Shown here: positions 18,762 through 27,602 of the stretch, in pieces | Layout: every line of letters starts with the position of its first letter | How positions within the stretch are numbered: position 1 is the stretch's first letter | Origin: Pseudohalocynthiibacter aestuariivivens | GTDB taxonomy: Bacteria > Pseudomonadota > Alphaproteobacteria > Rhodobacterales > Rhodobacteraceae | Reading direction: 5' to 3' | DNA: 64,000 nucleotides | Assembly: GCF_011040495.1 (NCBI RefSeq) | Contig: NZ_CP049037.1 | Span: 558,001 to 622,000 of the forward strand | Notes under the pieces: generated by a model | What the model was told of the DNA's origin: nothing | Database searches by the model: none | The model's input: the letters and a program-made list of their open reading frames with translations, nothing else | Program-made: the position numbers and the translations under genes

Positions 18762-20132
18762 CTATGTCCGGCGAGAGGACCCCAGCAAAACGACCACGGA
18801 ACCGATCAGAAGGACGACAAGGCAGATCACCAGCAACTGTTCATATTTATGCCCGTCCGGCACCATCCGGGCGACCCAGATTGCATCGCGCCCAAAATAC
18901 AGCATCGCCCCCGCCATCGCAGCAGCAAATGCTGCAAAATAGGACCAGAGCGCGATATGCCGACCCATTACGAGCCCAACGATTATAACAGGTGTCAGAA
19001 ACATACTGGCCGTACCGCTGACCGCGACCGCGTCAAATAGCGTCTGATTGCCCCACAGCGTCAACCCCGCCCCAAGTGCCATAAAGCCACACATTGCCAT
19101 ACGTCCGGAACCCAGCGTGCGTGGTCCAAAGCCGAGCTCTTCGACCACCAATCGCGCAGCGCTGGCCAGAGCCGAATCCAACGTGCTGAGTGCAGACACA
19201 AGCAGCGAGACAAGCAATGCTACGTAGAGCCATGCAGGAAACATTGCCCGCCACGTGCCCAGCAGTTGCCCCTCATAGGCAACACCGAGCAGACCCGCCT
19301 GAATGCCGAACATGCCAAAGGCGATGATACAGATTGTAGAGATCCAGAATGCATGCACAAACGAACGGCGCGTGGTGGTCGAATCGGCGAGGAAACCGCG
19401 ATCCATCATCACCGGATCATGCGCCGGGTATGAAAACACCTGCAATAACGCGACCAGAAGCAATACCTGCCCATTCCATGCACCAGACGTACCGGGTGCG
19501 GTCAACACTGCTGTAAAGGAAAAGCCGGGACTGACGACCAATGCGATGAAGGCCGCTGCGAAAATCACGAGAAAGACGGTCATCTGAAGCACGTCTGTGC
19601 GCAGGGCCGCGCTCAACCCGCCCCAGGCGCTGTAGGCCAACCCCAGCGCCGCGACGATTACGATGGACATCTCACGTGCCATCCCAATCTGCGGAAGCAC
19701 CGCGGCAAAGATCAACCCGACAACCAGCAGATTGGCAAACACCTCTGACAGCAGGCGCATTGCAATAACCAGATTGTAGCATCCCCGTCCAGATGCGCCG
19801 AATTGCGCACCTAACCAGTCCTGCACAGAACGCGCGCCGCCCGCACGCAACCGGGCCACAATGAATCCCCCGGTCAGGAACGAGCCATAGTAGGTCGCAT
19901 AGGCGAGCGTACCCCAGATGCCGTAGAAATAACCCAGAATTGCAGAATTCATTAGTGACCGGGCAAAAATCCAAGTCGTAACCTGACTGAGCACCAGAAC
20001 CCAAAGGGATGGCGCGCGCCCATCAGCGCCCGCTCCACTGAAAAAACCTTCGATGCTGACGCGTCGTGGCGCTGCGATCAGGCTGGCGGCCACAACAAGG
20101 CCACATAGAATAGTTATGGCAGCAACATGCAT
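18762..20132 (-). CDS. Sodium:solute symporter family protein
   Basis: A 456-residue inner-membrane protein with about 12-13 hydrophobic segments, starting directly with a membrane helix. Features such as VTTWIFARSLMNSA, the region around SAWGGLSAALRTDVLQ and LLVSALSTLDSALASAARL match the SSS (PutP/PanF-like) family; the last includes the conserved sodium-site serines/threonines. The substrate cannot be inferred. Same direction as the orphan ABC ATPase gene, about 100 bases upstream of it. Confidence 0.85.
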   Translation of the reverse strand: MHVAAITILCGLVVAASLIAAPRRVSIEGFFSGAGADGRAPSLWVLVLSQVTTWIFARSLMNSAILGYFYGIWGTLAYATYYGSFLTGGFIVARLRAGGARSVQDWLGAQFGASGRGCYNLVIAMRLLSEVFANLLVVGLIFAAVLPQIGMAREMSIVIVAALGLAYSAWGGLSAALRTDVLQMTVFLVIFAAAFIALVVSPGFSFTAVLTAPGTSGAWNGQVLLLVALLQVFSYPAHDPVMMDRGFLADSTTTRRSFVHAFWISTICIIAFGMFGIQAGLLGVAYEGQLLGTWRAMFPAWLYVALLVSLLVSALSTLDSALASAARLVVEELGFGPRTLGSGRMAMCGFMALGAGLTLWGNQTLFDAVAVSGTASMFLTPVIIVGLVMGRHIALWSYFAAFAAAMAGAMLYFGRDAIWVARMVPDGHKYEQLLVICLVVLLIGSVVVLLGSSRRT

Positions 20133-20262
20133 GCGGCGGCCCCTTTTGCTCTGATAAGAACTTCAATCGGGTAGCCGCACAGATGTCGGTAGACCAGCCC
20201 CACAACGCGCGGTTGGCGCATTTGTGAATATGCGTCAACCGCGGTTGATGAATGGCAGGCGC

Positions 20263-21042
20263 TTACATCGTGGCGTTAACAAAGCCGCCGTCGAGCAGAA
20301 TGTTCTGCCCGACGATATAGCCTGCCTGCTCCGAACAGAGAAAGGCGCAAGCAGCGCCGAATTCTTCGATAGTGCCATAACGCCCGACGGGAATAGTGGC
20401 GCTGCGCTGCTTTTTAGCCTCTGCTTCGGAGATATCCTTCGCCTTGGCTGCGCCCTTATCAAGAGCAACCGCGCGGTCGGTCGCGTGCATGCCTGGCAGC
20501 AGGTTGTTGATGGTCACACCCGATCCTGCGACCTGCCGTGACGTGCCTGCAACATACCCCGTCAGCCCGGTGCGCGCCGAATTGCTGAGGCCCAGCACAG
20601 GGTTGGGTGCCTTTACCGCCATTGAGGTAATGTTGACCACCCGGCCCCAGCCGCGGTCCATCATGCCGGGCAGCAGTGCTTTCATCAGCGCGATGGGGGT
20701 CAGCATGTTGCTATCGAGCGCCTTGATGAAATCATCGCGATTCCAATCCTGCCATGTCCCCGGAGGGGGGCCGCCTGCGTTGTTTACCAGAATATCAGCA
20801 TCACCTGCAGCCTTCAGCACTGCGGCCTGCCCTTCTGATGTCGTCACATCCACCGCCACCTCGGTGACTTCGACGCCGTACTCATCTCGAATCGCCTGCG
20901 CGGACGCGGCCAGCGCCTCGGCTCCGCGCGCGTTCATCACCAGATGCACGCCTTCGGCCGCAAGCGCACGCGCACAGCCAAGTCCCAGTCCCTTGGATGA
21001 CGCACAAACCAGTGCCCGCTTTCCTTTTAGACCCATATCCAT
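20263..21042 (-). CDS. Short-chain dehydrogenase-like protein with divergent active site
   Basis: A 259-residue SDR fold. The cofactor motif is CASSKGLGLGCARAL, the NNAGG segment is present (ILVNNAGG) and the catalytic serine lies in NITSMAV. Where classical members have YxxxK the sequence reads LSNSARTGLTG, so Tyr and Lys are replaced. A recognisable SDR subgroup shares this LSNxxR form; its chemistry is uncertain. The start ATG has GGAGA seven bases upstream. It is 130 bases upstream of the symporter gene. Confidence 0.82.
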   Translation of the reverse strand: MDMGLKGKRALVCASSKGLGLGCARALAAEGVHLVMNARGAEALAASAQAIRDEYGVEVTEVAVDVTTSEGQAAVLKAAGDADILVNNAGGPPPGTWQDWNRDDFIKALDSNMLTPIALMKALLPGMMDRGWGRVVNITSMAVKAPNPVLGLSNSARTGLTGYVAGTSRQVAGSGVTINNLLPGMHATDRAVALDKGAAKAKDISEAEAKKQRSATIPVGRYGTIEEFGAACAFLCSEQAGYIVGQNILLDGGFVNATM

Positions 21043-21241
21043 ATCTTGTTCTCCATCTATATCCGCGACGAAACCTGACCATGGTCAAACGGTCGGAATT
21101 TCCCCGTGACGCCAACGCGCCGGCGGGTCAGAATGTCCTGAAATCCGCTGTAGTTCGACCTGTCTTTGCCACAATTTGGCACTAGCTTAAGGTTAAGGCA
21201 GACCCACCCGGACCAAAAGACGAAAAACGAGTTCCTGAATA

Positions 21242-22246
21242 ATGACCCAAGCCATTGTCCAATCCATCCCGGTCTATCCCGCCGAAGCCATCAGCGTGGT
21301 GAATGGCGCGAACCTCGGCGATCCGCTATCTTTTGCAGCGGAACTAGACCTCGACGACACTTATGAATTGCACTTGGGTGGTGCGCTGGAACGACTGTCG
21401 TTCAGCACCGACAACGCTGGCGTTTTGACAGTCGCCAAGGGCACGCGACTGGGCCGACCGGGAAATCTGCTGCATCTTGATTGCTGTCTCACAATGATGA
21501 GCGCATCAGGAGCCACAACAGAGATATTGATTCTCGTCGAAGTGGATCATATCGGCGATGTGGATGCAGTTTTCGCCCTGCCACTGGCACCTATGACTCC
21601 ACGCACGGATTATACGCTAGTTGGGATCGATACCGAAGGCGCCGCAGCTAAATTTGCCGAAGTGGCCTGTGTTTCCTTTTCGCGCGGCACCCATATCACT
21701 CTGGCGTCCGGCGCACAGAAACCAATCGAAGAATTGAAAGTTGGCGACACGGTCCTCACCCGTGACGATGGACCGCAAAAGGTTCGCTGGGTTGGCAGCT
21801 CGACCGTGCGCGCGGTTGGGGCTTTTGCCCCCATCTGTATCCGGGCAGGTGCATTGCACAACACAAATGATCTGTATGTCAGCCCGGATCACCGGCTGTT
21901 CATCTACCAGCGTTCTGACGCGTTGGGCGCCGGACGGCACGAACTACTGGTGCGCGCGCGACACTTGGTAAACGGAGATACCATCGTTCAGGCCGATGGT
22001 GGGTTCATGGATTACTTTCAACTGCTCTTTGATACGCATCAGATCATCTACGCGGAAGGCATCGCAGCAGAAACACTGTTGGTCGATACGCGCACGCGCC
22101 CGGCATTGCCGCCGGAACTAAGCGAGAAGCTGGCGCAATCCCTGCCCGGTCATGCCGAACGCATCCATCTGGATTTCGAAGTTAGCAAAGCATTGCTAGA
22201 TCATCCCGATGCCGCAGCCCTGCTAAGACGCGCCTCAACGCGCTAA
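21242..22246 (+). CDS. Hint-domain protein
   Basis: A 334-residue protein of a type frequent in Rhodobacterales. Residues 1-135 form a beta-rich region with no family I recognise. A Hint (hedgehog/intein-like) domain follows from about 140: CVSFSRGTHITLASG, then PIEELKVGDTVLTRDDG, then RWVGSS and VSPDHRLFI. The Cys at the domain start fits a self-cleavage nucleophile. There is no visible signal peptide. Many relatives carry Hint at the end of RTX-type exported proteins; autoprocessing is possible but unproven. It stands alone. Confidence 0.75.
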   Translation: MTQAIVQSIPVYPAEAISVVNGANLGDPLSFAAELDLDDTYELHLGGALERLSFSTDNAGVLTVAKGTRLGRPGNLLHLDCCLTMMSASGATTEILILVEVDHIGDVDAVFALPLAPMTPRTDYTLVGIDTEGAAAKFAEVACVSFSRGTHITLASGAQKPIEELKVGDTVLTRDDGPQKVRWVGSSTVRAVGAFAPICIRAGALHNTNDLYVSPDHRLFIYQRSDALGAGRHELLVRARHLVNGDTIVQADGGFMDYFQLLFDTHQIIYAEGIAAETLLVDTRTRPALPPELSEKLAQSLPGHAERIHLDFEVSKALLDHPDAAALLRRASTR

Positions 22247-22250
22247 GGCG

Positions 22251-22526
22251 TCATTCCTTCAGGTCTTTTGCGCGCTCTTTTTTCACCTGATCGTCTGATC
22301 CGTTGAAACCGGGTGTCAGCATCTGTGATTCCATCGCCTCCCGGGTCCATTCAGTATCAGGGCGTGGCGCGCCAAATGCATCTTTGGCTTCGACCGAGTT
22401 GTTCGTTTTGGCCTGTTCACCCGGCTTGCGCTCGGCAACGGGATTGGCCGGTTCTGCATCGGTCATCGAAACTGCCTTTGGTGGTTTTTTGGCGTCTCTT
22501 GGCGGGGCTTTCTTGTCCTGTGACAT
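22251..22526 (-). CDS. Small highly charged hypothetical protein
   Basis: A 91-residue hydrophilic protein, rich in Lys, Glu, Pro and Asp and probably disordered, with no cysteine or hydrophobic segment. I do not recognise a family. It is likely a real gene: the ATG is preceded by a strong Shine-Dalgarno sequence (AAGGAGGATA, spacing about 5). It is convergent with the Hint gene (4-base gap) and divergent from prfC. Confidence 0.6.
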   Translation of the reverse strand: MSQDKKAPPRDAKKPPKAVSMTDAEPANPVAERKPGEQAKTNNSVEAKDAFGAPRPDTEWTREAMESQMLTPGFNGSDDQVKKERAKDLKE

Positions 22527-22539
22527 GAGTATCCTCCTT

Positions 22540-22576
22540 CTATGCTATAGAGGCAACGCGCACGGACCTAGCATAG
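22540..22576. repeat. Inverted repeat in the divergent prfC / small-gene promoter region
   Basis: CTATGCTA (22540-22547) and TAGCATAG (22569-22576) are perfect 8-bp inverted repeats separated by 21 bases, within the 108-base space between two divergent genes. Could be a regulator site or an RNA hairpin. No known consensus recognised. Confidence 0.35.
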
Positions 22577-22634
22577 TTCCGGCTGCACCCGTTGGCGTAT
22601 TGCACGCGTCTCGGCTGCGCTCTATAGCGGGGAT

Positions 22635-24245
22635 ATGCTGGACACCGCCCCCAACCGCCCCGATCTGCCGCCCGAAATTGCGCGGCGTCGCACGTTTGCG
22701 ATCATCTCTCATCCGGATGCAGGCAAGACGACGCTGACGGAGAAATTCCTGCTTTTTGGTGGGGCCATCCAGATGGCCGGTCAGGTCCGCGCCAAAGGCG
22801 AGGCACGGCGCACGCGCAGTGACTTTATGCAGATGGAGAAGGACCGGGGCATTTCGGTGTCCGCCTCGGCCATGTCTTTTGATTTCAAGAACTTTCGGTT
22901 CAATCTGGTGGATACGCCCGGCCACTCGGATTTCTCCGAAGATACTTATCGTACCCTAACAGCCGTGGACGCTGCCGTGATGGTGATCGACGGCGCCAAA
23001 GGGGTCGAGAGTCAGACGCAGAAACTCTTTGAAGTATGTCGCCTGCGCGATCTGCCGATCCTGACCTTTTGTAACAAGATGGACCGCGAGAGCCGCGAGA
23101 CATTTGAGATCATTGACGAGATTCAGGAAAATCTGGCAATTGATGTAACACCTGCAAGTTGGCCCATCGGCGTAGGTCGCGATTTTGTCGGTTGCTATGA
23201 CATGCTGAATGACCGGCTGGAACTGATGGACCGTGCTGACCGTAACAAGGTCGCCGAAAGCATTGAGATCAAAGGGCTCGGCGATCCGGCGTTAGAACAG
23301 CATCTGCCTGCTGAACTGGTCGCCACCTTGCGTGAAGAGGTCGAAATGGCGCGAGAGCTACTACCCGCGCTCGACCCTCAGGCCGTGCTGGAGGGGCATA
23401 TGACCCCGATTTGGTTCGGCTCGGCGATCAATTCGTTCGGCGTCAAAGAGCTGATGGACGGGATCGGCACTTATGGGCCAGAACCACAGGTGCAATCGGC
23501 CCAGCCCCGGCAGATCGCCCCTGATGAAAACAAGGTTGCCGGCTTCGTGTTCAAAGTGCAGGCCAACATGGACCCTAAACACCGCGACCGCGTGGCATTC
23601 CTTCGTCTGGCATCGGGCCATTTCAAACGCGGAATGAAGCTGACCCATGTGCGCACGAAAAAGCCGATGGCGATTGCCAATCCGGTATTGTTTCTCGCTT
23701 CTGACCGCGAATTGGCCGAAGAGGCGTGGGCGGGTGACATCATCGGGATTCCGAACCACGGCCAGTTGCGCATCGGTGACACGCTGACCGAAGGTGAGGC
23801 GATCCGCGTGACCGGCATCCCCAGTTTTGCGCCTGAGCTATTGCAACAGGCCCGCGCGGGCGATCCGATGAAAGCCAAGCATCTGGAGAAAGCCCTGATG
23901 CAGTTCGCCGAAGAGGGTGCAGCGAAAGTGTTCAAGCCGGCCTTCGGTTCCGGGTTTATCGTCGGCGTTGTGGGTGCCCTTCAATTCGAGGTTCTGGCCA
24001 GTCGGATCGAGTTGGAATACGGCCTGCCTGTGCGGTTCGAGGCCAGCCAGTTCACTTCGGCCCGGTGGGCGCAGGGAGAGAAACGCGCACTCGATAAGTT
24101 CATCGAGGCCAACAAGCAGCACATCGCCCATGATAATGACGGTGACGTTGTCTACCTGACCCGGCTGCAATGGGATATCGACCGGATTGAGCGCGATTAT
24201 CCGGACGTTAAGCTGACCGCAACCAAGGAAATGATGGTCGGCTAA
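22635..24245 (+). CDS. prfC: Peptide chain release factor 3
   Basis: GTPase that removes RF1/RF2 from the ribosome after termination. The 536-residue protein has the standard length. G1 is SHPDAGKTTLTEK (about residues 25-37), G3 is DTPGHSDF, G4 is NKMDRE, and the RF3-type switch region RGISVSASAMSF is present. Domains II and III follow (GSGFIVGVVGALQFEVL). The ATG follows GCGGGGAT. Confidence 0.96.
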   Translation: MLDTAPNRPDLPPEIARRRTFAIISHPDAGKTTLTEKFLLFGGAIQMAGQVRAKGEARRTRSDFMQMEKDRGISVSASAMSFDFKNFRFNLVDTPGHSDFSEDTYRTLTAVDAAVMVIDGAKGVESQTQKLFEVCRLRDLPILTFCNKMDRESRETFEIIDEIQENLAIDVTPASWPIGVGRDFVGCYDMLNDRLELMDRADRNKVAESIEIKGLGDPALEQHLPAELVATLREEVEMARELLPALDPQAVLEGHMTPIWFGSAINSFGVKELMDGIGTYGPEPQVQSAQPRQIAPDENKVAGFVFKVQANMDPKHRDRVAFLRLASGHFKRGMKLTHVRTKKPMAIANPVLFLASDRELAEEAWAGDIIGIPNHGQLRIGDTLTEGEAIRVTGIPSFAPELLQQARAGDPMKAKHLEKALMQFAEEGAAKVFKPAFGSGFIVGVVGALQFEVLASRIELEYGLPVRFEASQFTSARWAQGEKRALDKFIEANKQHIAHDNDGDVVYLTRLQWDIDRIERDYPDVKLTATKEMMVG

Positions 24246-24396
24246 AGGGGCACCACCGGCAGGATCCGCTAAGATTCGGCGCGAAAAGTTACCAGTTCCC
24301 GGGTCTTTCCGGGTCTGTGTATACGCCCGTGCCCTTGCCATCAGAGGCGTTTCTCTGGTCAGATGAGAAACCTGCCCCGCCTCAAGGATTGCGCCC

Positions 24397-25602
24397 ATGA
24401 CCACCGCACCACCCGCTGATCTACGGGATCTTATCGGCAGCTGTCAGAGCGGCTTTGCCCTGCCGCGCCCCTTTTACACACGCCCGGACATCTACGAGCA
24501 TGATATTGCAGCCTATTGGAACCACAGTTGGATCTGGGTCGGACATGTCTGCCAGATCCCCGAGCCCGGCGACTACTTTCTGTTCGATTACGCGCAGGAA
24601 TCGCTGATCATTACCCGTAACCGTGCTGGCGATGTTTGCGCCTATCTCAACATTTGCCGCCATCGCGGGTCACGCGTCTGCACCGAGGCCCATGGAAACA
24701 CGCGTCTGTTCGTCTGCCCCTACCATGCGTGGAGTTATGACCTGAACGGTCAGCTGCGCGGCGGGCGTGAGATGGGACCGGACTTTGATCCATCCCAATA
24801 CGGACTGTTCAAGGCGCATCTGCGCGTGTTCGAGGGCATGATATTCGTCTGCCCGGCTGAGATCGCGCCCGTGATCGACACCGGATTGGAGCGTCTGCGC
24901 CCACTGGCTGCCCCCTTCGGATTGGACAATCTGCGGATTGCCCATAGCGCATCCTATCCGGTGCCTGCCAACTGGAAGCTGGCTGTGGAAAATTATATGG
25001 AATGCTATCATTGCGCGCCGTCACACAAGGACTACTCGCGCAGTCATAGCCTAAAGGATCCAGCGTCGATGACGCCCGACCTGCTCGACCCAATGCGCGA
25101 CAAGGGCCGCGCCGCCGGGCTGCCGGATCAGATCGTCAGCCTACCAAACACCGGCGATCATGGTATGAACTTTTACTATCGGCGCTACCCGTTATATCCC
25201 GGCTACCAGACCGGCAGCCAGACTGGCACGCCTTTGGCCCCGTTGCTGGGCACGTTGACCGGGTATGATGGCGGCACGACCGATCTGCAGATCGGAATTC
25301 TAAACAATTTTCTGATCTATTCCGATCATGTGGTTGGCTACCGCTTTGTCCCGCGTGCCCTGCAACAAACCGATATCCAGATCGTCTGGTATGTCCGCGG
25401 CGATGCCCAAGAGGGTCGCGACTATGATCGCGCGGCGCTGACTTGGCTGTGGCATGTCACATCGCTGGATGACGAGCGGATCATTCGCATCAATCAGGAG
25501 GGTGTAAACGCCCACCGCTTTGTCCCCGGCCCTCTGTCACAGATGGAATGGGGGGTGCAGGCATTTTACGATCACTACCTGACAGGGATCGGGCACCGCT
25601 AG
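24397..25602 (+). CDS. Rieske-type aromatic-ring-hydroxylating oxygenase, alpha subunit
   Basis: A 401-residue non-haem iron oxygenase. The Rieske [2Fe-2S] ligands are CRHRGSR and CPYHAW (about residues 87-113). The mononuclear iron site is in ENYMECYHCAPSHKDY, with the two His and a downstream Asp. The general look (HSASYPVPANWKLAVENYMECYH region) is close to the GbcA/stachydrine-demethylase branch as well as true ring hydroxylases, so an N-demethylase role is possible. No reductase gene is adjacent. Its stop codon overlaps that of the convergent helicase gene by four bases. Confidence 0.85.
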   Translation: MTTAPPADLRDLIGSCQSGFALPRPFYTRPDIYEHDIAAYWNHSWIWVGHVCQIPEPGDYFLFDYAQESLIITRNRAGDVCAYLNICRHRGSRVCTEAHGNTRLFVCPYHAWSYDLNGQLRGGREMGPDFDPSQYGLFKAHLRVFEGMIFVCPAEIAPVIDTGLERLRPLAAPFGLDNLRIAHSASYPVPANWKLAVENYMECYHCAPSHKDYSRSHSLKDPASMTPDLLDPMRDKGRAAGLPDQIVSLPNTGDHGMNFYYRRYPLYPGYQTGSQTGTPLAPLLGTLTGYDGGTTDLQIGILNNFLIYSDHVVGYRFVPRALQQTDIQIVWYVRGDAQEGRDYDRAALTWLWHVTSLDDERIIRINQEGVNAHRFVPGPLSQMEWGVQAFYDHYLTGIGHR

Positions 25603-27473
25603 GACGCGCCGCGTTTCGGGCCACCCTTGCCGCGAGCACCGGGTTTACCAGCGTTCTTTGCCGCCGCTGCGCGCACACGGTTCTTCTTGCTGCTTGGTTT
25701 GCCTTTGGGTGGCGGCGGACCCTTGGCATGGTCTGGCTTGCCGCGCTTGGCTGTTGGACTGCGCTTTGACACCAATGCACCGTCTTCCATCGCGGTTTCA
25801 GACTTGGTTTTGGGCTTGGCATGTTTCGACGCACCTGCCGGTTTTGCATATTTCGGTGCGCGCGCTGGTTTGGCAGGACGCGCCGGGCCACCGGATTTAA
25901 CGAAATCGGGCGCGCGATCCATTTGGGTAACAGTTGCTCCCCCTTCGACAGTGCCGCCGGGACCGATACTAGCGATGAAACTGGCGGCGCTGGGTTTGCG
26001 AATTTCCACATATGACATTTCGTCCCGAGCCCGGATCGCGCCGATGTCATCACGGGTGATCCCCCCGGCATTGCACAACACTGGCAACAACCGACGCGGT
26101 TCGGCACCCGCAGCACGACCGCCGGTGATCGAAAACCAGACCGACGGACCAAACGGGGCGCGCGGCTCGGGCTTGGCACCCGGATCGGACAGATCCTCTG
26201 GTGCTGAATGGCGTTCAGCACGCAGCCGCAGATAGGCTGCCGCCAACTGCGTCGCAGTGAAATGCCCCGTCAATTTGTCCACTGCGGCTTGTTCTTCCGG
26301 TGCGACCGCTTCATGCCACGCCGGATCGGCCAGCATGCGCGTTTCATCCTGCGCCATGACCTCATCTGCGCCCGGAGCAGGTGTCCATGTGGCGCGAACC
26401 TTGGCCCCTTGCAGGATGCGCTCAGCCTTTTTGCGCGACTTAGGGGGTACGATCAGCGCGCTGACCCCTTTGCGTCCGGCGCGCCCTGTCCGGCCAGAAC
26501 GATGCAGCAACGTCTCGTGGCTGCTGGGAAGTTCGGCATGCACCACCAGATCGAGATTGGGCAGGTCGATACCGCGTGCGGCCACATCGGTAGCAACACA
26601 AACCCGCGCGCGCCCGTCGCGCATCGCCTGAAGCGCGTGGCTACGCTCTGATTGGCTCAACTCGCCCGACAGCGCCACGACCGAAAACCCGCGATTGGAC
26701 AGCCGGGTGGTCATCCGTCCGACCATGGCGCGGGTGTTGCAGAACACGATGGCATTGGGGGCCTCGAAATAACGCAACACGTTGATGATGGCGTTTTCCG
26801 CATCCTGCGGAGCAACAGACATGGCACGATAGTCGATATCGGCATGTTGAGACTCTTCGGCGCGGGTCGCGACCCGTATCGCGCCTCGCTGATAATTTTG
26901 CGCCAACGTCGCGATCGCTTTGGGCACCGTGGCAGAGAAAAGCAGCGTCTGCCGATCCTCTGGTGACTGCCCGAGGATGAATTCCAGATCTTCTCGGAAC
27001 CCAAGGTCAAGCATCTCATCGGCCTCGTCCAGCACAACGGCTTGGACTGCACCCAAGTCGATGGACCCGCGCATCAGATGGTCTCTCAAGCGGCCCGGTG
27101 TCGCCACCACGATATGCGCACCGCGCGCCAACGCGCGCCGTTCATCGCGCATATCCATACCACCCACACAAGAGGCCAGCACAGCCCCTGCCCCGGCGAA
27201 TAGCCAACCTAGTTCGCGTTTGACCTGCATCGCCAATTCGCGCGTGGGTGCAATGACCAGCGCCAGCGGCGCGCCAGCGGCCTCAAACTTGTCGGCCTCG
27301 CCCAGAATGGACGGCGCGATGGCGATACCAAATGCCACCGTCTTGCCCGACCCGGTTTGCGCAGAAACCAGCAGGTCTGCCCCGGCGTGTTCAGGCAGAC
27401 TAACAGCCTGTTGAACGGGTGTGAGCGTGGTGTATCCACGGGCGTGCAGGGCATCGGCAATAGCTTGTTTCAC
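25599..27473 (-). CDS. DEAD-box RNA helicase with DbpA-type RNA-binding domain
   Basis: A 624-residue ATP-dependent RNA helicase. Motifs in order: Q-motif TLTPVQQAV, motif I AQTGSGKT, PTRELA, motif II DEADE, motif III SAT, and motif VI HRSGRTGRAGRKG. After about residue 430 comes a DbpA-like RNA-binding domain (SVWFSITGGRAAGAEPRRLL, then YVEIRK), and the last 100 residues are a basic Lys/Pro/Ala tail. Such proteins act in ribosome assembly, mRNA decay or cold adaptation. The start is GTG; a slightly longer N-terminus cannot be excluded. Confidence 0.9.
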   Translation of the reverse strand: MKQAIADALHARGYTTLTPVQQAVSLPEHAGADLLVSAQTGSGKTVAFGIAIAPSILGEADKFEAAGAPLALVIAPTRELAMQVKRELGWLFAGAGAVLASCVGGMDMRDERRALARGAHIVVATPGRLRDHLMRGSIDLGAVQAVVLDEADEMLDLGFREDLEFILGQSPEDRQTLLFSATVPKAIATLAQNYQRGAIRVATRAEESQHADIDYRAMSVAPQDAENAIINVLRYFEAPNAIVFCNTRAMVGRMTTRLSNRGFSVVALSGELSQSERSHALQAMRDGRARVCVATDVAARGIDLPNLDLVVHAELPSSHETLLHRSGRTGRAGRKGVSALIVPPKSRKKAERILQGAKVRATWTPAPGADEVMAQDETRMLADPAWHEAVAPEEQAAVDKLTGHFTATQLAAAYLRLRAERHSAPEDLSDPGAKPEPRAPFGPSVWFSITGGRAAGAEPRRLLPVLCNAGGITRDDIGAIRARDEMSYVEIRKPSAASFIASIGPGGTVEGGATVTQMDRAPDFVKSGGPARPAKPARAPKYAKPAGASKHAKPKTKSETAMEDGALVSKRSPTAKRGKPDHAKGPPPPKGKPSSKKNRVRAAAAKNAGKPGARGKGGPKRGAS

Positions 27474-27602
27474 GTCAGTTCCGTCTCTTTCGGGGATGGG
27501 GTCGCCAATGCGGCACCGTAAGACAGCGGCACCTAAACCGCGTGGCGCGGAATGTATAGCGCCGAATGCAAACTGCGCAGGACCCGTGGCCCAGATACCA
27601 GC

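Noticed and set aside
25627..26235. 202-codon plus-strand frame
   Set aside because: Antisense to the 3' half of the DEAD-box helicase; no motif.
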